DNA of 10,440 nucleotides from Aquiluna sp. GTDB taxonomy: Bacteria; Actinomycetota; Actinomycetes; Actinomycetales; Microbacteriaceae. The stretch covers positions 1-10,440 of the forward strand of contig JADHKY010000033.1 in assembly GCA_016780945.1 (NCBI GenBank), read 5' to 3'. Below are positions 1 to 7,499 of the stretch, piece after piece (within the stretch, counting starts at the first letter, position 1; each line of letters begins with the position of its first letter). Under the pieces are notes generated by a model. The model did no database searches and had not been told where the DNA came from. It worked only from the letters and a program-made list of their open reading frames with translations. A program made the position numbers and the translations under genes.

Positions 1-1
1 C

Positions 2-1153
2 GATCACGGTGCTCAGATTGATCGATTTGCAAGGTCCTTGGTTGCCGCCGCGCTTGGCCAAGAGGCCCCGGAGGATGGCTATGCGGGCGAGTACATCACC
101 GAGATCAGTCAGCAGATTCTGACCAATCAGCCCGAGGTGCTTGAGCTAACGGGTGAAGAGCAGCAGGAAGCGTTCAGGGCCGCTGGTGTGGAGATGATGT
201 TTGAGCAGATTAAGAAGTCTCTCGAGGACTTCGGTGCTCACTTCGACGTCTTTTTCCACGAGAACTCGCTCTATGAGTCAGGTGCAGTTGAGAAATCAAT
301 TGCAAGGCTCCGTGAGTCAGGCCACATCTTTGAAGAGGAAGGTGCTATCTGGCTTCGTTCGAGCACCTTTGGCGACGACAGGGACCGGGTGGTTATCAAG
401 TCAGATGGCGATGCCGCCTACATTGCCGGCGACATTGCCTACTACCTAGACAAACGAGACCGCGGGTTTGATACCGCGATCTACATGCTCGGAGCTGACC
501 ACCACGGTTATGTGCCGCGGATGATGGCGCTATGTGCCGCCTTTGGCGATGAGCCAGGTAGGCATATGGAAATTCTCATTGGCCAGCTGGTATCGCTTGT
601 TCGCGACGGTCAGCCGGTGCGAATGTCCAAGCGCGCAGGAAACGTCGTGACGATGGAGGATCTCGTCGAGGCGGTTGGGGTTGATGCAGCTCGCTACGCA
701 CTTTCGCGCTCGTCAATCAACTCCACCTTGGACATCGATATTGAGCTTCTTGCACGCAGGACGAATGACAACCCGGTGTTCTATGTGCAGTACGCGCATG
801 CCCGCACCAAGCAGGTTGATCGCAATGCCCCGACCTTGGACGTTGACCGCAGTGAGTTCGACCCGGCTTTGCTGAGCGAGCCGAGCGAGTCGGAGCTGCT
901 TGCAAAGCTTGCGGAGTTTCCAAGGGTGGTAACCCAGTCTGCGGAGTTTAGAGAGCCGCATCGGGTCGCTAGGTATTTGGAAGAGGTTGCAGGAAGCTAC
1001 CACCGTTTCTACGACAGCTGCAGAATTCTGCCGCTTCCTGCTCGTGAGGTGGAAACCGTGCATCGCACCAGGCTCTGGCTGAATGACGCAGCTGGAGTAG
1101 TGCTCGCAAATGGCCTTGGTTTGCTCGGCGTCAGCGCACCGGAGAGGATGTAG
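2..1153 (+). CDS. argS: Arginyl-tRNA synthetase, 5'-truncated by window edge
   Basis: Cytoplasmic class I aminoacyl-tRNA synthetase that charges tRNA-Arg with arginine. The reading frame is open to the first in-frame base, and the residues before the first possible start codon (DHGAQIDRFARS, from base 2) already match the family. The gene therefore begins upstream, and the TTG at 38 is not the start. In-window length is 383 residues. Visible signatures are the YMLGADHHGYVPRM stretch of the catalytic core and the second class I signature as RMSKRAGN (bases 620-643, a KMSKS variant). The C-terminal DALR-type anticodon-binding helical domain runs from about DNPVFYVQYAHAR to the end. The N-terminal HIGH motif and Arg-S additional domain lie outside the window. 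The stop TAG overlaps the lysA GTG by one base (TAGTG), which suggests coupled translation. Identification is firm. Confidence 0.97.
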   Translation, partial: DHGAQIDRFARSLVAAALGQEAPEDGYAGEYITEISQQILTNQPEVLELTGEEQQEAFRAAGVEMMFEQIKKSLEDFGAHFDVFFHENSLYESGAVEKSIARLRESGHIFEEEGAIWLRSSTFGDDRDRVVIKSDGDAAYIAGDIAYYLDKRDRGFDTAIYMLGADHHGYVPRMMALCAAFGDEPGRHMEILIGQLVSLVRDGQPVRMSKRAGNVVTMEDLVEAVGVDAARYALSRSSINSTLDIDIELLARRTNDNPVFYVQYAHARTKQVDRNAPTLDVDRSEFDPALLSEPSESELLAKLAEFPRVVTQSAEFREPHRVARYLEEVAGSYHRFYDSCRILPLPAREVETVHRTRLWLNDAAGVVLANGLGLLGVSAPERM

Positions 1154-2565
1154 TGGCCATGAAGAATCCTCTTGTTCCAGGTTGGCTGAGCGAAAACAAA
1201 GATCTAGAAGCTCTCGATGCTGCTATTTGGCCGGCAACGGCTCAGAGAAACGACCGAGGAGAGCTTGAGCTAGGCGGAGTAAGCGCGCCAGAGCTTGTCA
1301 GGCAGTACGGGTCGCCGCTCTATGTTTTAGACCAGAGTGATTTTGAGTCGCGGCTCGCCGAGGTCCGAGATGCTTTCGAGAATGCTGCGGCAAAGGCCGG
1401 CACATCGGTCAAGCTCTACTACGCGTCCAAGGCTCTTCTCACCACTGATGTTGCAAGGTGGGTGGTTTCTGCTGGCTATGCAATAGATGTTTCAACCGGT
1501 GGTGAGCTGGCTGTCGCCCTTGCCGGCGGAACCGAGGGCGAAAGACTTGGGCTCCACGGCAACAACAAGTCACTTGTTGAGATCGGCAGAGCGGTGAGTG
1601 CGGATGTGTCCGCAATAGTCATTGACTCCGAGATAGAGATTGAGCGAATTGCCTCAATCGCGGGTGCTCAGGACAAGATTCAACCCGTGAGGCTGAGGGT
1701 GAATTCAGGTGTTCATGCGAGCACGCACGAGTACCTTGCCACAGCTAGAGAAGACCAGAAGTTTGGCATCGCACTCGATGACGTTCCGCAGATGGTTGAG
1801 AAGATCCGCAGCCACTCGCACCTGCGTTTTTTGGGACTCCACTCACACATCGGGTCGCAGATTTTTGCAGTGGAAGGTTTCGTTGCGGCTGCAGAGAAGT
1901 TGCTCGAGGTTCACGCCGAGCTGCTCGCGGGCGGGGAGGTGCCAGAGCTAAATCTTGGAGGCGGTTTCGGCATTCGCTATACGGCCGCCGATGAGCCCAT
2001 GCCAATAGCTGAGCTTGCCAGCCAGATTGTGAGTGCGGTTAGTAAGAAGTGCGCAGCTCTTTCAATAGCGGTACCCAAGTTGGCTTTTGAGCCCGGACGA
2101 ATCATCGCAGGTCCTGCCGGAGTGACCCTCTACTCAGTTGGAACAACGAAGGATGTTGTAATTGCAGAGTCTGGTGAAGGAGCAAGTCGCCGCTATGTGA
2201 GCGTGGACGGTGGCATGAGCGACAACATCCGCCCTGCCCTCTATGGCGCTGAATACTCGGCTGCGATTGCTTCTAGGACCACTAACTCCTCGGGAGTGCT
2301 CTCGCGGGTTGTAGGCAAGCACTGCGAGTCCGGTGACATTGTGGTGCGTCACGAAATGCTCCCTGCCGATCTAGCAGTCAACGACCTCTTGGCGGTTCCA
2401 GCAACTGGTGCCTACTGCTATTCGCTATCTTCTAACTACAACTTTTTGCCAAGACCGGCTCTTGTTGCCGTGAAGGACGGCAAGGCGAGGGCTCTAGTCA
2501 GGGCAGAGTCCGAACAGGATCTACTGGAGAGAGACCTGGGCTACCAGCCCGGAGGAGGCGAGTGA
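1153..2565 (+). CDS. lysA: Diaminopimelate decarboxylase
   Basis: PLP enzyme that decarboxylates meso-diaminopimelate to L-lysine, the last step of lysine synthesis. Length is 470 residues, usual for actinobacterial LysA. It is a fold-type III (alanine-racemase-like) enzyme: the PLP lysine is K93 in YYASKAL, with HSHIGSQ at 230-236, the glycine loop GGGFGI at 269-274 and EPGR at 313-316. The catalytic cysteine is C391 in CESGD, and the C-terminal GAYCYSLSSNYN (419-430) supplies a substrate/PLP tyrosine. The GTG at 1153 is preferred because GGAGAGG (1141-1147) sits 5 nt upstream; ATG at 1159 is a possible alternative 11 nt from that site. It overlaps argS by one base, and its last codons (Gly-Gly-Gly-Glu) encode the ribosome-binding site of hom. 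It sits beside the threonine genes, which share the precursor aspartate semialdehyde. Confidence 0.97.
   Translation: MAMKNPLVPGWLSENKDLEALDAAIWPATAQRNDRGELELGGVSAPELVRQYGSPLYVLDQSDFESRLAEVRDAFENAAAKAGTSVKLYYASKALLTTDVARWVVSAGYAIDVSTGGELAVALAGGTEGERLGLHGNNKSLVEIGRAVSADVSAIVIDSEIEIERIASIAGAQDKIQPVRLRVNSGVHASTHEYLATAREDQKFGIALDDVPQMVEKIRSHSHLRFLGLHSHIGSQIFAVEGFVAAAEKLLEVHAELLAGGEVPELNLGGGFGIRYTAADEPMPIAELASQIVSAVSKKCAALSIAVPKLAFEPGRIIAGPAGVTLYSVGTTKDVVIAESGEGASRRYVSVDGGMSDNIRPALYGAEYSAAIASRTTNSSGVLSRVVGKHCESGDIVVRHEMLPADLAVNDLLAVPATGAYCYSLSSNYNFLPRPALVAVKDGKARALVRAESEQDLLERDLGYQPGGGE
2551..2558 (+). promoter_or_regulatory. Strong Shine-Dalgarno site for hom, inside the lysA tail
   Basis: GGAGGAGG is encoded by the final glycine codons of lysA and ends 6 nt before the ATG at 2565 and 3 nt before the GTG at 2562. 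The spacing favours ATG. It is the strongest Shine-Dalgarno-like sequence at any junction in this window. Confidence 0.7.
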
Positions 2566-3866
2566 TGCAAGCTGCATACAGACCTATCCGGATTGGTTTG
2601 CTGGGAGCCGGATCCGTCGGTTCACAGGTAGCAAGACTCCTGATTGAAAATCGTGAGGAGCTTGCCAAGCGCGTCGGTGCAGAGCTAGAGCTCGTCGGCA
2701 TTGCGGTGCGCAACAAGAATGCGAAGCGGGATGTAGACCTCCCAAGGGAGCTAATTACCGAGGACGCGGAGTCGGTCATTCTTGGCTCCGACATCGTGAT
2801 TGAGCTTGCAGGTGGTATCGAACCGGCAAAAACCTGGATAAAAATGGCTTTGAATGCCGGTGCTGATGTCATTACCGCCAACAAGGCTTTGATAGCCGCT
2901 CATGGCTCTGAGCTAACCGCTCTGGCTCAGCAGTTTGGTGCTCAGCTCTACTATGAGGCCGCTGTCGGTGGGGCAATACCAATTATTCGACCTCTTCGCG
3001 CCTCCCTTGCTGGAGACAAGATCAATCGGGTTATGGGCATCGTCAATGGCACCACCAACTACATCCTTGACCAGATGGAAACAACCGGCGCTAGCTTTGA
3101 GGATGCTCTAAATGAGGCTCAGGCGCTTGGGTATGCAGAAGCTGACCCAACGGCAGACGTTGAGGGGTTTGACGCTGCCAGCAAGGCGGCGATTCTCGCA
3201 GGGCTCGCATTTCATAGCGAGATGCCCGTCGAAAAGGTCTATCGCGAGGGCATTACCTCGATAACCGCTCTTCAGATTGAAACCGCCAGGCAAGCCGGCT
3301 ACACCGTCAAGCTCCTGGCTATTTGCGAGCGAGCGGGCGAGAACGGCGAAGGTTTAGTGGCAAGGGTTCACCCCACGCTCATTCCTCTCGACCATCCATT
3401 AGCTGCGGTTAGAGGCGCCTACAACGCTGTGTTCGTTGAGGCGGAAAGTGCCGGAAGGCTGATGTTCTATGGAGCAGGTGCTGGAGGCAAGGAAACAGCC
3501 TCCGCGGTTCTAGGAGACTTGGTATCCGCTGCAAAGCGTCACCTTGCGGGAGGACCGGGATTGGGAGATTCGACCCACGCCGACCTTGAGGCATTGCCGG
3601 TGCAGGCAATATTCACTCGCTTCCAGATCACGCTGGAGGTGGTAGATCAGCCAGGTGTGCTTGCCTCGGTGGCAAAGCAGTTTGCCGACAACGATGTAAG
3701 CGTCGAGACCGTCGCACAGAACGCCGGCACCGACTCGGACCTGGCACTTCTGACCGTTATGACCCACTCCGCATCCGAGGCTGCTCTTGAACGTTTGGTT
3801 GCCGAGCTTGCAAAGAACTCTTCAGTGAAGAAGGTCAGCTCTGTTATCAGGGTGGAGGGCGTCTAA
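2565..3866 (+). CDS. hom: Homoserine dehydrogenase with C-terminal ACT domain
   Basis: Reduces aspartate semialdehyde to homoserine with NAD(P)H, committing carbon to threonine and methionine. From the ATG at 2565 it is 433 residues, the monofunctional Gram-positive size. The Rossmann nucleotide loop GLLGAGSVGS is at 11-20, with NKAL at 106-109. The catalytic core includes YEAAVGGAIP (130-139), GIVNGTTNYIL (158-168) and DPTADVEGFDAASK (194-207), holding the acidic and lysine catalytic residues. A C-terminal ACT domain (about 352-433; VVDQPGVLASVAKQFA) is the usual site of feedback inhibition by threonine; that role is inferred from family. No aspartokinase domain is fused. GTG at 2562, overlapping the lysA stop by 4 nt, is an alternative start adding one Met; I prefer ATG for its 6-nt spacing from GGAGGAGG. 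The stop overlaps the thrC start by one base (TAATG). Confidence 0.96.
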   Translation: MQAAYRPIRIGLLGAGSVGSQVARLLIENREELAKRVGAELELVGIAVRNKNAKRDVDLPRELITEDAESVILGSDIVIELAGGIEPAKTWIKMALNAGADVITANKALIAAHGSELTALAQQFGAQLYYEAAVGGAIPIIRPLRASLAGDKINRVMGIVNGTTNYILDQMETTGASFEDALNEAQALGYAEADPTADVEGFDAASKAAILAGLAFHSEMPVEKVYREGITSITALQIETARQAGYTVKLLAICERAGENGEGLVARVHPTLIPLDHPLAAVRGAYNAVFVEAESAGRLMFYGAGAGGKETASAVLGDLVSAAKRHLAGGPGLGDSTHADLEALPVQAIFTRFQITLEVVDQPGVLASVAKQFADNDVSVETVAQNAGTDSDLALLTVMTHSASEAALERLVAELAKNSSVKKVSSVIRVEGV

Positions 3867-4945
3867 TGGCTCATCAGTGGCGCGGTGTTATTCGCGAATA
3901 TATGGACAGGCTCCCCTTTACCGCCTCTGATCCGGTCGTAACACTTGGCGAAGGCGGCACGCCGCTAATCGAAGCGCCAGCGCTTGCAAAACTTTTAGAT
4001 GTCGGTTCAGTTCACCTCAAGTTTGAGGGCATGAACCCTACAGGAAGCTTCAAAGACCGAGGCATGACCACCGCCGTCTCCAAGGCTTTGGGCGATGGCG
4101 CGAAGGCGGTAATCGCGGCCTCGACCGGGAACACGAGTGCCGCTGCCGCTGCCTATGCCGTTAAGGCGGGCATGCAATCGGTGGTGCTGGTGCCGGCCGG
4201 CAAGATCTCTTGGGGGAAGCTCTCTCAGGCAGTTGCTCACAAAGCGCAAATCTTGCAGGTAAGAGGAAACTTTGACGACTGCCTGAGACTTGCTCGAGAG
4301 CTGAGTGAAAACTACCCGGTGTTCTTGGTGAACTCGGTTAACCCAAACCGTCTCCAGGGTCAGAAGACAGCGGCATTTGAGGTCGTAGACGTCCTGGGTG
4401 ACGCTCCTGATCTTCACGCTATGCCGCTGGGCAATGCGGGAAACATATCCGCATATCACCTTGGCTATCGCGAGGAGGTTGCGGACAAGCGAATCAAGAA
4501 GCAGCCAATGCTCTACGGCATTCAGGCAGCTGGTTCTGCTCCCTTTATCCAAGGGTCGCCGGTTGCCAAGCCAGAGACGATTGCGACCGCGATCCGAATC
4601 GGCAATCCTGCATCTTGGGACCTTGCCCAGGAGGCCAAGCGCGACAGTGGGGGAGCATTTGGCTCCGTTAGCGATAAAGAGATTCTCTGGATGCACCGCT
4701 TTTTATCCCAGGAGACCGGAGTGTTTGTTGAACCCTCGAGTGCGACAGGTGCCGCAGGACTTCACAAGTTGAGGCAGCTCGGAGAGCTTCCAAAGGTCAA
4801 CAGCATCGTTATTACCGTCACCGGCCACGGCCTGAAAGACCCCGACTGGGCGCTAAAAGACCAAAACGGCAGGAAGATTAAGCCGAAGAAGGTGGCGGCT
4901 GCCGCTTCCTCGGTGGCGGAGATCTTAGGTTTGGAGCGCAAATGA
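3866..4945 (+). CDS. thrC: Threonine synthase
   Basis: PLP-dependent lyase that converts O-phosphohomoserine to threonine and phosphate. At 359 residues it belongs to the short actinobacterial/Bacillus-type class, not the ~430-residue E. coli type. The PLP lysine is K63 in GSFKDRG, with the substrate loop STGNTSAA at 86-93. The phosphate-binding loop GNAGN is at 189-193, followed by TAIRIGNPASW (241-251), EPSSATG (289-295) and TGHGLKDPD (319-327), all typical of the family. The ATG overlaps the hom stop by one base, with GGAGGG (3854-3859) 6 nt upstream. The end overlaps thrB by 4 nt (ATGA). The order hom-thrC-thrB is the usual actinobacterial one, although ThrB acts before ThrC in the pathway. 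Confidence 0.97.
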   Translation: MAHQWRGVIREYMDRLPFTASDPVVTLGEGGTPLIEAPALAKLLDVGSVHLKFEGMNPTGSFKDRGMTTAVSKALGDGAKAVIAASTGNTSAAAAAYAVKAGMQSVVLVPAGKISWGKLSQAVAHKAQILQVRGNFDDCLRLARELSENYPVFLVNSVNPNRLQGQKTAAFEVVDVLGDAPDLHAMPLGNAGNISAYHLGYREEVADKRIKKQPMLYGIQAAGSAPFIQGSPVAKPETIATAIRIGNPASWDLAQEAKRDSGGAFGSVSDKEILWMHRFLSQETGVFVEPSSATGAAGLHKLRQLGELPKVNSIVITVTGHGLKDPDWALKDQNGRKIKPKKVAAAASSVAEILGLERK

Positions 4946-5832
4946 AGGTAGCGGTAAAGATTCCAGCGACCAGTGCCAACCTCGGTCCCGGCTTTGACAC
5001 CTTGGGCATGGCTCTTGCCCACTACGACGAGTACTCGGCAGACCTTGGGGGAGCCAAGCTCGTAATTGAAATAGTTGGCGAGGGCGAGAAGGATGCCCCG
5101 CGAGACGAGAGCAATCTGGTTTTTCGCGCAATCAAGGTCGTCTATGACTCGCTCGGTAAGAAGGTTCCAGCTCTAAAGCTTGTTTGCCACAACAACATCC
5201 CACACGGCAGAGGTATGGGCTCTTCGGGCGCAGCAGTCGCCGGCGGTGTGATGCTTGCCGCAGGCCTTTTGGCCGACGAGGTTGAGTTCTCCGAGCAGCA
5301 GCTGCTTGAGTTTGCTACCGAGCTTGAAGGTCATCCAGACAACGTTGCGCCTGCGCTCTTTGGAGGGCTAACGGTTGCCTGGGTCGATGAAGATGGCCCC
5401 CACCACAAAAAGCTAACAACTCACCGCGGTCTCTCACCTCTGGTCTTGGTGCCCTCAAACCAAATGTCAACCTCTCTTGCCAGGTCGCTGCAGCCGCAGT
5501 CAGTTCCCCACACCGATGCGGTGTTCAACGTTTCACGCTCGGCACTATTGGTTGCCGCGCTCACCCAGAGCCCCGAGCTATTGCTCGCGGCAACAGAGGA
5601 CCGCCTTCACCAGAACTATCGTGCGAGCGCCATGCCTGAGACCTCTGAGCTAATTGCCTCGCTCCGAGCAAAGGGACACCCTGCTGTTGTTTCGGGGGCT
5701 GGCCCATCGGTGTTGGTGCTCGAGGACGACCCCCAAAAGCGGCTTTTGGCAATCGCTCACGTTGAGAAGAATTTCCCAAGCTGGCATGCCATGCCACTTG
5801 CGGTTGATGTCAAAGGTGCTAGTCTTATCTAG
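4942..5832 (+). CDS. thrB: Homoserine kinase (GHMP family)
   Basis: Phosphorylates homoserine with ATP to O-phosphohomoserine, the substrate of the enzyme encoded just upstream. It is 296 residues, within the family range. The N-terminal GHMP strand PATSANLGPGFD is at 8-19. The ATP-binding glycine/serine loop IPHGRGMGSSGAA is at 86-98. The substrate-site stretch EGHPDNVAPALFGG is at 129-142, and the C-terminal GHMP motif SGAGPSVL is at 251-258. The ATG start has GGAG (4933-4936) 5 nt upstream and overlaps thrC by 4 nt (ATGA), so the two are probably translationally coupled. It closes the overlapping amino-acid block; its TAG stop is followed by the only sizeable non-coding gap of the window. 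No terminator-like hairpin with a T-run follows, so read-through into rho is possible. Confidence 0.97.
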   Translation: MKVAVKIPATSANLGPGFDTLGMALAHYDEYSADLGGAKLVIEIVGEGEKDAPRDESNLVFRAIKVVYDSLGKKVPALKLVCHNNIPHGRGMGSSGAAVAGGVMLAAGLLADEVEFSEQQLLEFATELEGHPDNVAPALFGGLTVAWVDEDGPHHKKLTTHRGLSPLVLVPSNQMSTSLARSLQPQSVPHTDAVFNVSRSALLVAALTQSPELLLAATEDRLHQNYRASAMPETSELIASLRAKGHPAVVSGAGPSVLVLEDDPQKRLLAIAHVEKNFPSWHAMPLAVDVKGASLI

Positions 5833-5925
5833 CAGCCAGGATCAGGCAGCTAACTAAGCCCCTCTGCATCTCCATTCAATTCTGAATCGCGGATTTGTGC
5901 CGCAAAGAAATGAGAACAAAACACA
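5833..5925 (+). promoter_or_regulatory. thrB-rho intergenic region / rho leader
   Basis: This 93-bp gap is the longest non-coding stretch in the window. Bases 5850-5883 contain 13 C and only 2 G, a C-rich G-poor patch of the kind Rho prefers to bind. A short AT-rich inverted repeat (ATTCA, 4-nt loop, TGAAT; 5874-5887) follows it. An in-frame TGA at 5911-5913 fixes the rho start downstream. The rho Shine-Dalgarno is poor: only GAG at 5912-5914, 11 nt before the ATG. I could not pick a convincing -35/-10 pair. A promoter or a Rho autoregulatory leader here is inference from position and base composition. Confidence 0.35.
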
Positions 5926-7497
5926 ATGGATGAAATCCAAGAAGACAAGCCGGTAAAGCGCACTAGACGTGTTAGCTCAACCGCAGCTTCAGCTAAGACT
6001 GAGGTAAAGACCGAGGCAAAGCCCGAGGATTCAAAGCCAGCCGAGGCCAAGGCCGACACCGGTGAGGCTAAGGCTCCAGCAGCTAGAGCCCGCAAGACTT
6101 CCAAGCCAGCGGCCGAGAAGGCCGGCGGTGAAAGTGCTCCGAGTGCCGAAAAGGCAGAAGGCGGAGCCGAGACTAAAGAGAAGTCCTCCGACCGTCGTGA
6201 GGATCGCGAGACCCGCAGCTCCGACAGGGAGAACCAGCGTGACCGCGATGACGATCGCCGAGGTGGCGGACGTAACCGCCGTGGTCGCTACCGCGACCGC
6301 GACCGCAGGCGCAATCAGGACGAGGTCGAGCCAGAGATCACAGAGGATGACGTGCTGCTGCCAGTGGCCGGCATCCTGGATGTACTGGACAACTACTCGT
6401 TCTTGCGCACCAGCGGCTACCTACCTGGACCTAACGACGTATATGTTTCCCAGGGTCAGGTAAAGAAGTACGGACTTCGCAAGGGTGACGCCGTAGTCGG
6501 CTCCATCAAGCAGCCACGCGAGGGTGAAAACCAGCGTCAGAAGTTCAATGCGCTTGTAAAGGTTGAGTCCATCAATGGTCAGAGTCCGGAAGAGGCCGCG
6601 ACTCGCGTTGAGTTTGGCAAGCTAACTCCGCTCTACCCAGACACTCGCCTTCGCCTCGAGACCGACAACAAGAAGCTCTCGACCAGAATTATCGATCTGG
6701 TTGCCCCGATTGGTAAGGGTCAGCGTGGTCTGATTGTTTCGCCTCCAAAGGCTGGTAAGACTTTGGTTCTGCAGGCAATTGCCAACGCGATCTCGACCAA
6801 CAACCCCGAGGTTCACCTCATGGTGGTTCTGGTTGACGAGCGTCCCGAAGAGGTTACCGATATGCAGCGCACCGTCAAGGGCGAGGTAATTGCCTCCACC
6901 TTCGACCGTCCTGCCGATGATCACACCACTGTTGCTGAGCTTGCAATTGAGCGCGCAAAGCGTCTTGTTGAGATGGGTCACGACGTAGTTGTCCTGCTGG
7001 ACTCGATCACGCGTCTGGGCCGCGCCTACAACCTAAGCGCACCGGCATCGGGTCGAATTCTCTCCGGTGGTGTTGACTCCTCAGCTCTCTACCCTCCAAA
7101 GCGTTTCTTTGGAGCAGCCAGAAACATCGAGGACGGCGGTTCGCTAACCATCTTGGCCACAGCGCTCGTCGAGACCGGCAGCAAGATGGACGAGGTCATC
7201 TTCGAGGAGTTCAAGGGCACCGGAAACATGGAGCTCAGGCTCTCCCGTCAGCTTGCTGACAAGAGAATCTTCCCTGCGGTTGACATCAACGCCTCCGGCA
7301 CACGCCGCGAGGAGATGCTGATGAGCCCTCAGGAGACCAAGATCATCTGGAAGCTCCGCAGGGCACTTGCAGGTCTCGAGCAGCAGCAGGCTCTGGAGCT
7401 TGTTCTCTCAAGACTCAAGGACACCGCGAGCAACGTCGAGTTCCTTCTCAAGCTTGAGAAGTCGATGCCGGTGCCTACCGAGACTGATTCGGAATAA
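5926..7497 (+). CDS. rho: Transcription termination factor Rho
   Basis: Hexameric RNA-dependent ATPase/translocase that ends transcription. It is 523 residues against 419 in E. coli, the excess lying at the N-terminus. Residues about 1-135 are low-complexity: Lys/Ala/Glu-rich to about 86, then Arg/Asp/Gly-rich (RDRDDDRRGGGRNRRGR within 105-121). The cold-shock-like RNA-binding domain spans about 136-215 (LDNYSFLRTSGYLPGPNDVY). The RecA-type motor follows: Walker A PPKAGKT at 273-279, DERPEEV at 304-310, Walker B VVVLLDS at 354-360, secondary RNA-binding Q-loop around SGGVDSSALYPPKR (380-393), and TGSKMDEV with GTGNMEL (417-437). The N-terminal helix bundle (Rho_N) seen in most Rho proteins is not recognisable. 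The start is secure: the in-frame TGA at 5911 precludes a longer form and no other start lies between. It has a weak Shine-Dalgarno and ends 2 nt before prfA. Confidence 0.97.
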   Translation: MDEIQEDKPVKRTRRVSSTAASAKTEVKTEAKPEDSKPAEAKADTGEAKAPAARARKTSKPAAEKAGGESAPSAEKAEGGAETKEKSSDRREDRETRSSDRENQRDRDDDRRGGGRNRRGRYRDRDRRRNQDEVEPEITEDDVLLPVAGILDVLDNYSFLRTSGYLPGPNDVYVSQGQVKKYGLRKGDAVVGSIKQPREGENQRQKFNALVKVESINGQSPEEAATRVEFGKLTPLYPDTRLRLETDNKKLSTRIIDLVAPIGKGQRGLIVSPPKAGKTLVLQAIANAISTNNPEVHLMVVLVDERPEEVTDMQRTVKGEVIASTFDRPADDHTTVAELAIERAKRLVEMGHDVVVLLDSITRLGRAYNLSAPASGRILSGGVDSSALYPPKRFFGAARNIEDGGSLTILATALVETGSKMDEVIFEEFKGTGNMELRLSRQLADKRIFPAVDINASGTRREEMLMSPQETKIIWKLRRALAGLEQQQALELVLSRLKDTASNVEFLLKLEKSMPVPTETDSE

Positions 7498-7499
7498 CG

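Noticed and set aside
38..40. TTG as the start of the arginyl-tRNA synthetase gene
   Set aside because: In-frame residues upstream to base 2 (DHGAQIDRFARS) match the family, and the catalytic HIGH region would be missing, so the gene continues beyond the window edge.
2498..2884. Open frame on the - strand across the lysA-hom junction
   Set aside because: Antisense to two firm genes, low-complexity Ser/Ala-rich translation, and no ribosome-binding site worth naming.
4007..4696. Open frame of 229 codons on the - strand opposite thrC
   Set aside because: It lies wholly antisense to an unambiguous thrC, its translation resembles no family, and long antisense frames are common opposite actinobacterial genes with GC-rich third positions.
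5830..5852. TAGC/GCTA arms just after the thrB stop as a hairpin
   Set aside because: Arms of 4 bp with a 15-nt loop are not a credible structure.
5874..5887. Inverted repeat ATTCA-ATTC-TGAAT after thrB as a terminator
   Set aside because: The stem is only 5 bp, mostly A-T, and no T-run follows. It is too weak for intrinsic termination and could occur by chance.
6062..6463. Open frame in another + frame inside the rho N-terminal region
   Set aside because: It is a by-product of the repetitive charged codons of the rho tail. Rho's own frame continues into a perfectly conserved RNA-binding and ATPase core, so this is not a frameshifted gene.
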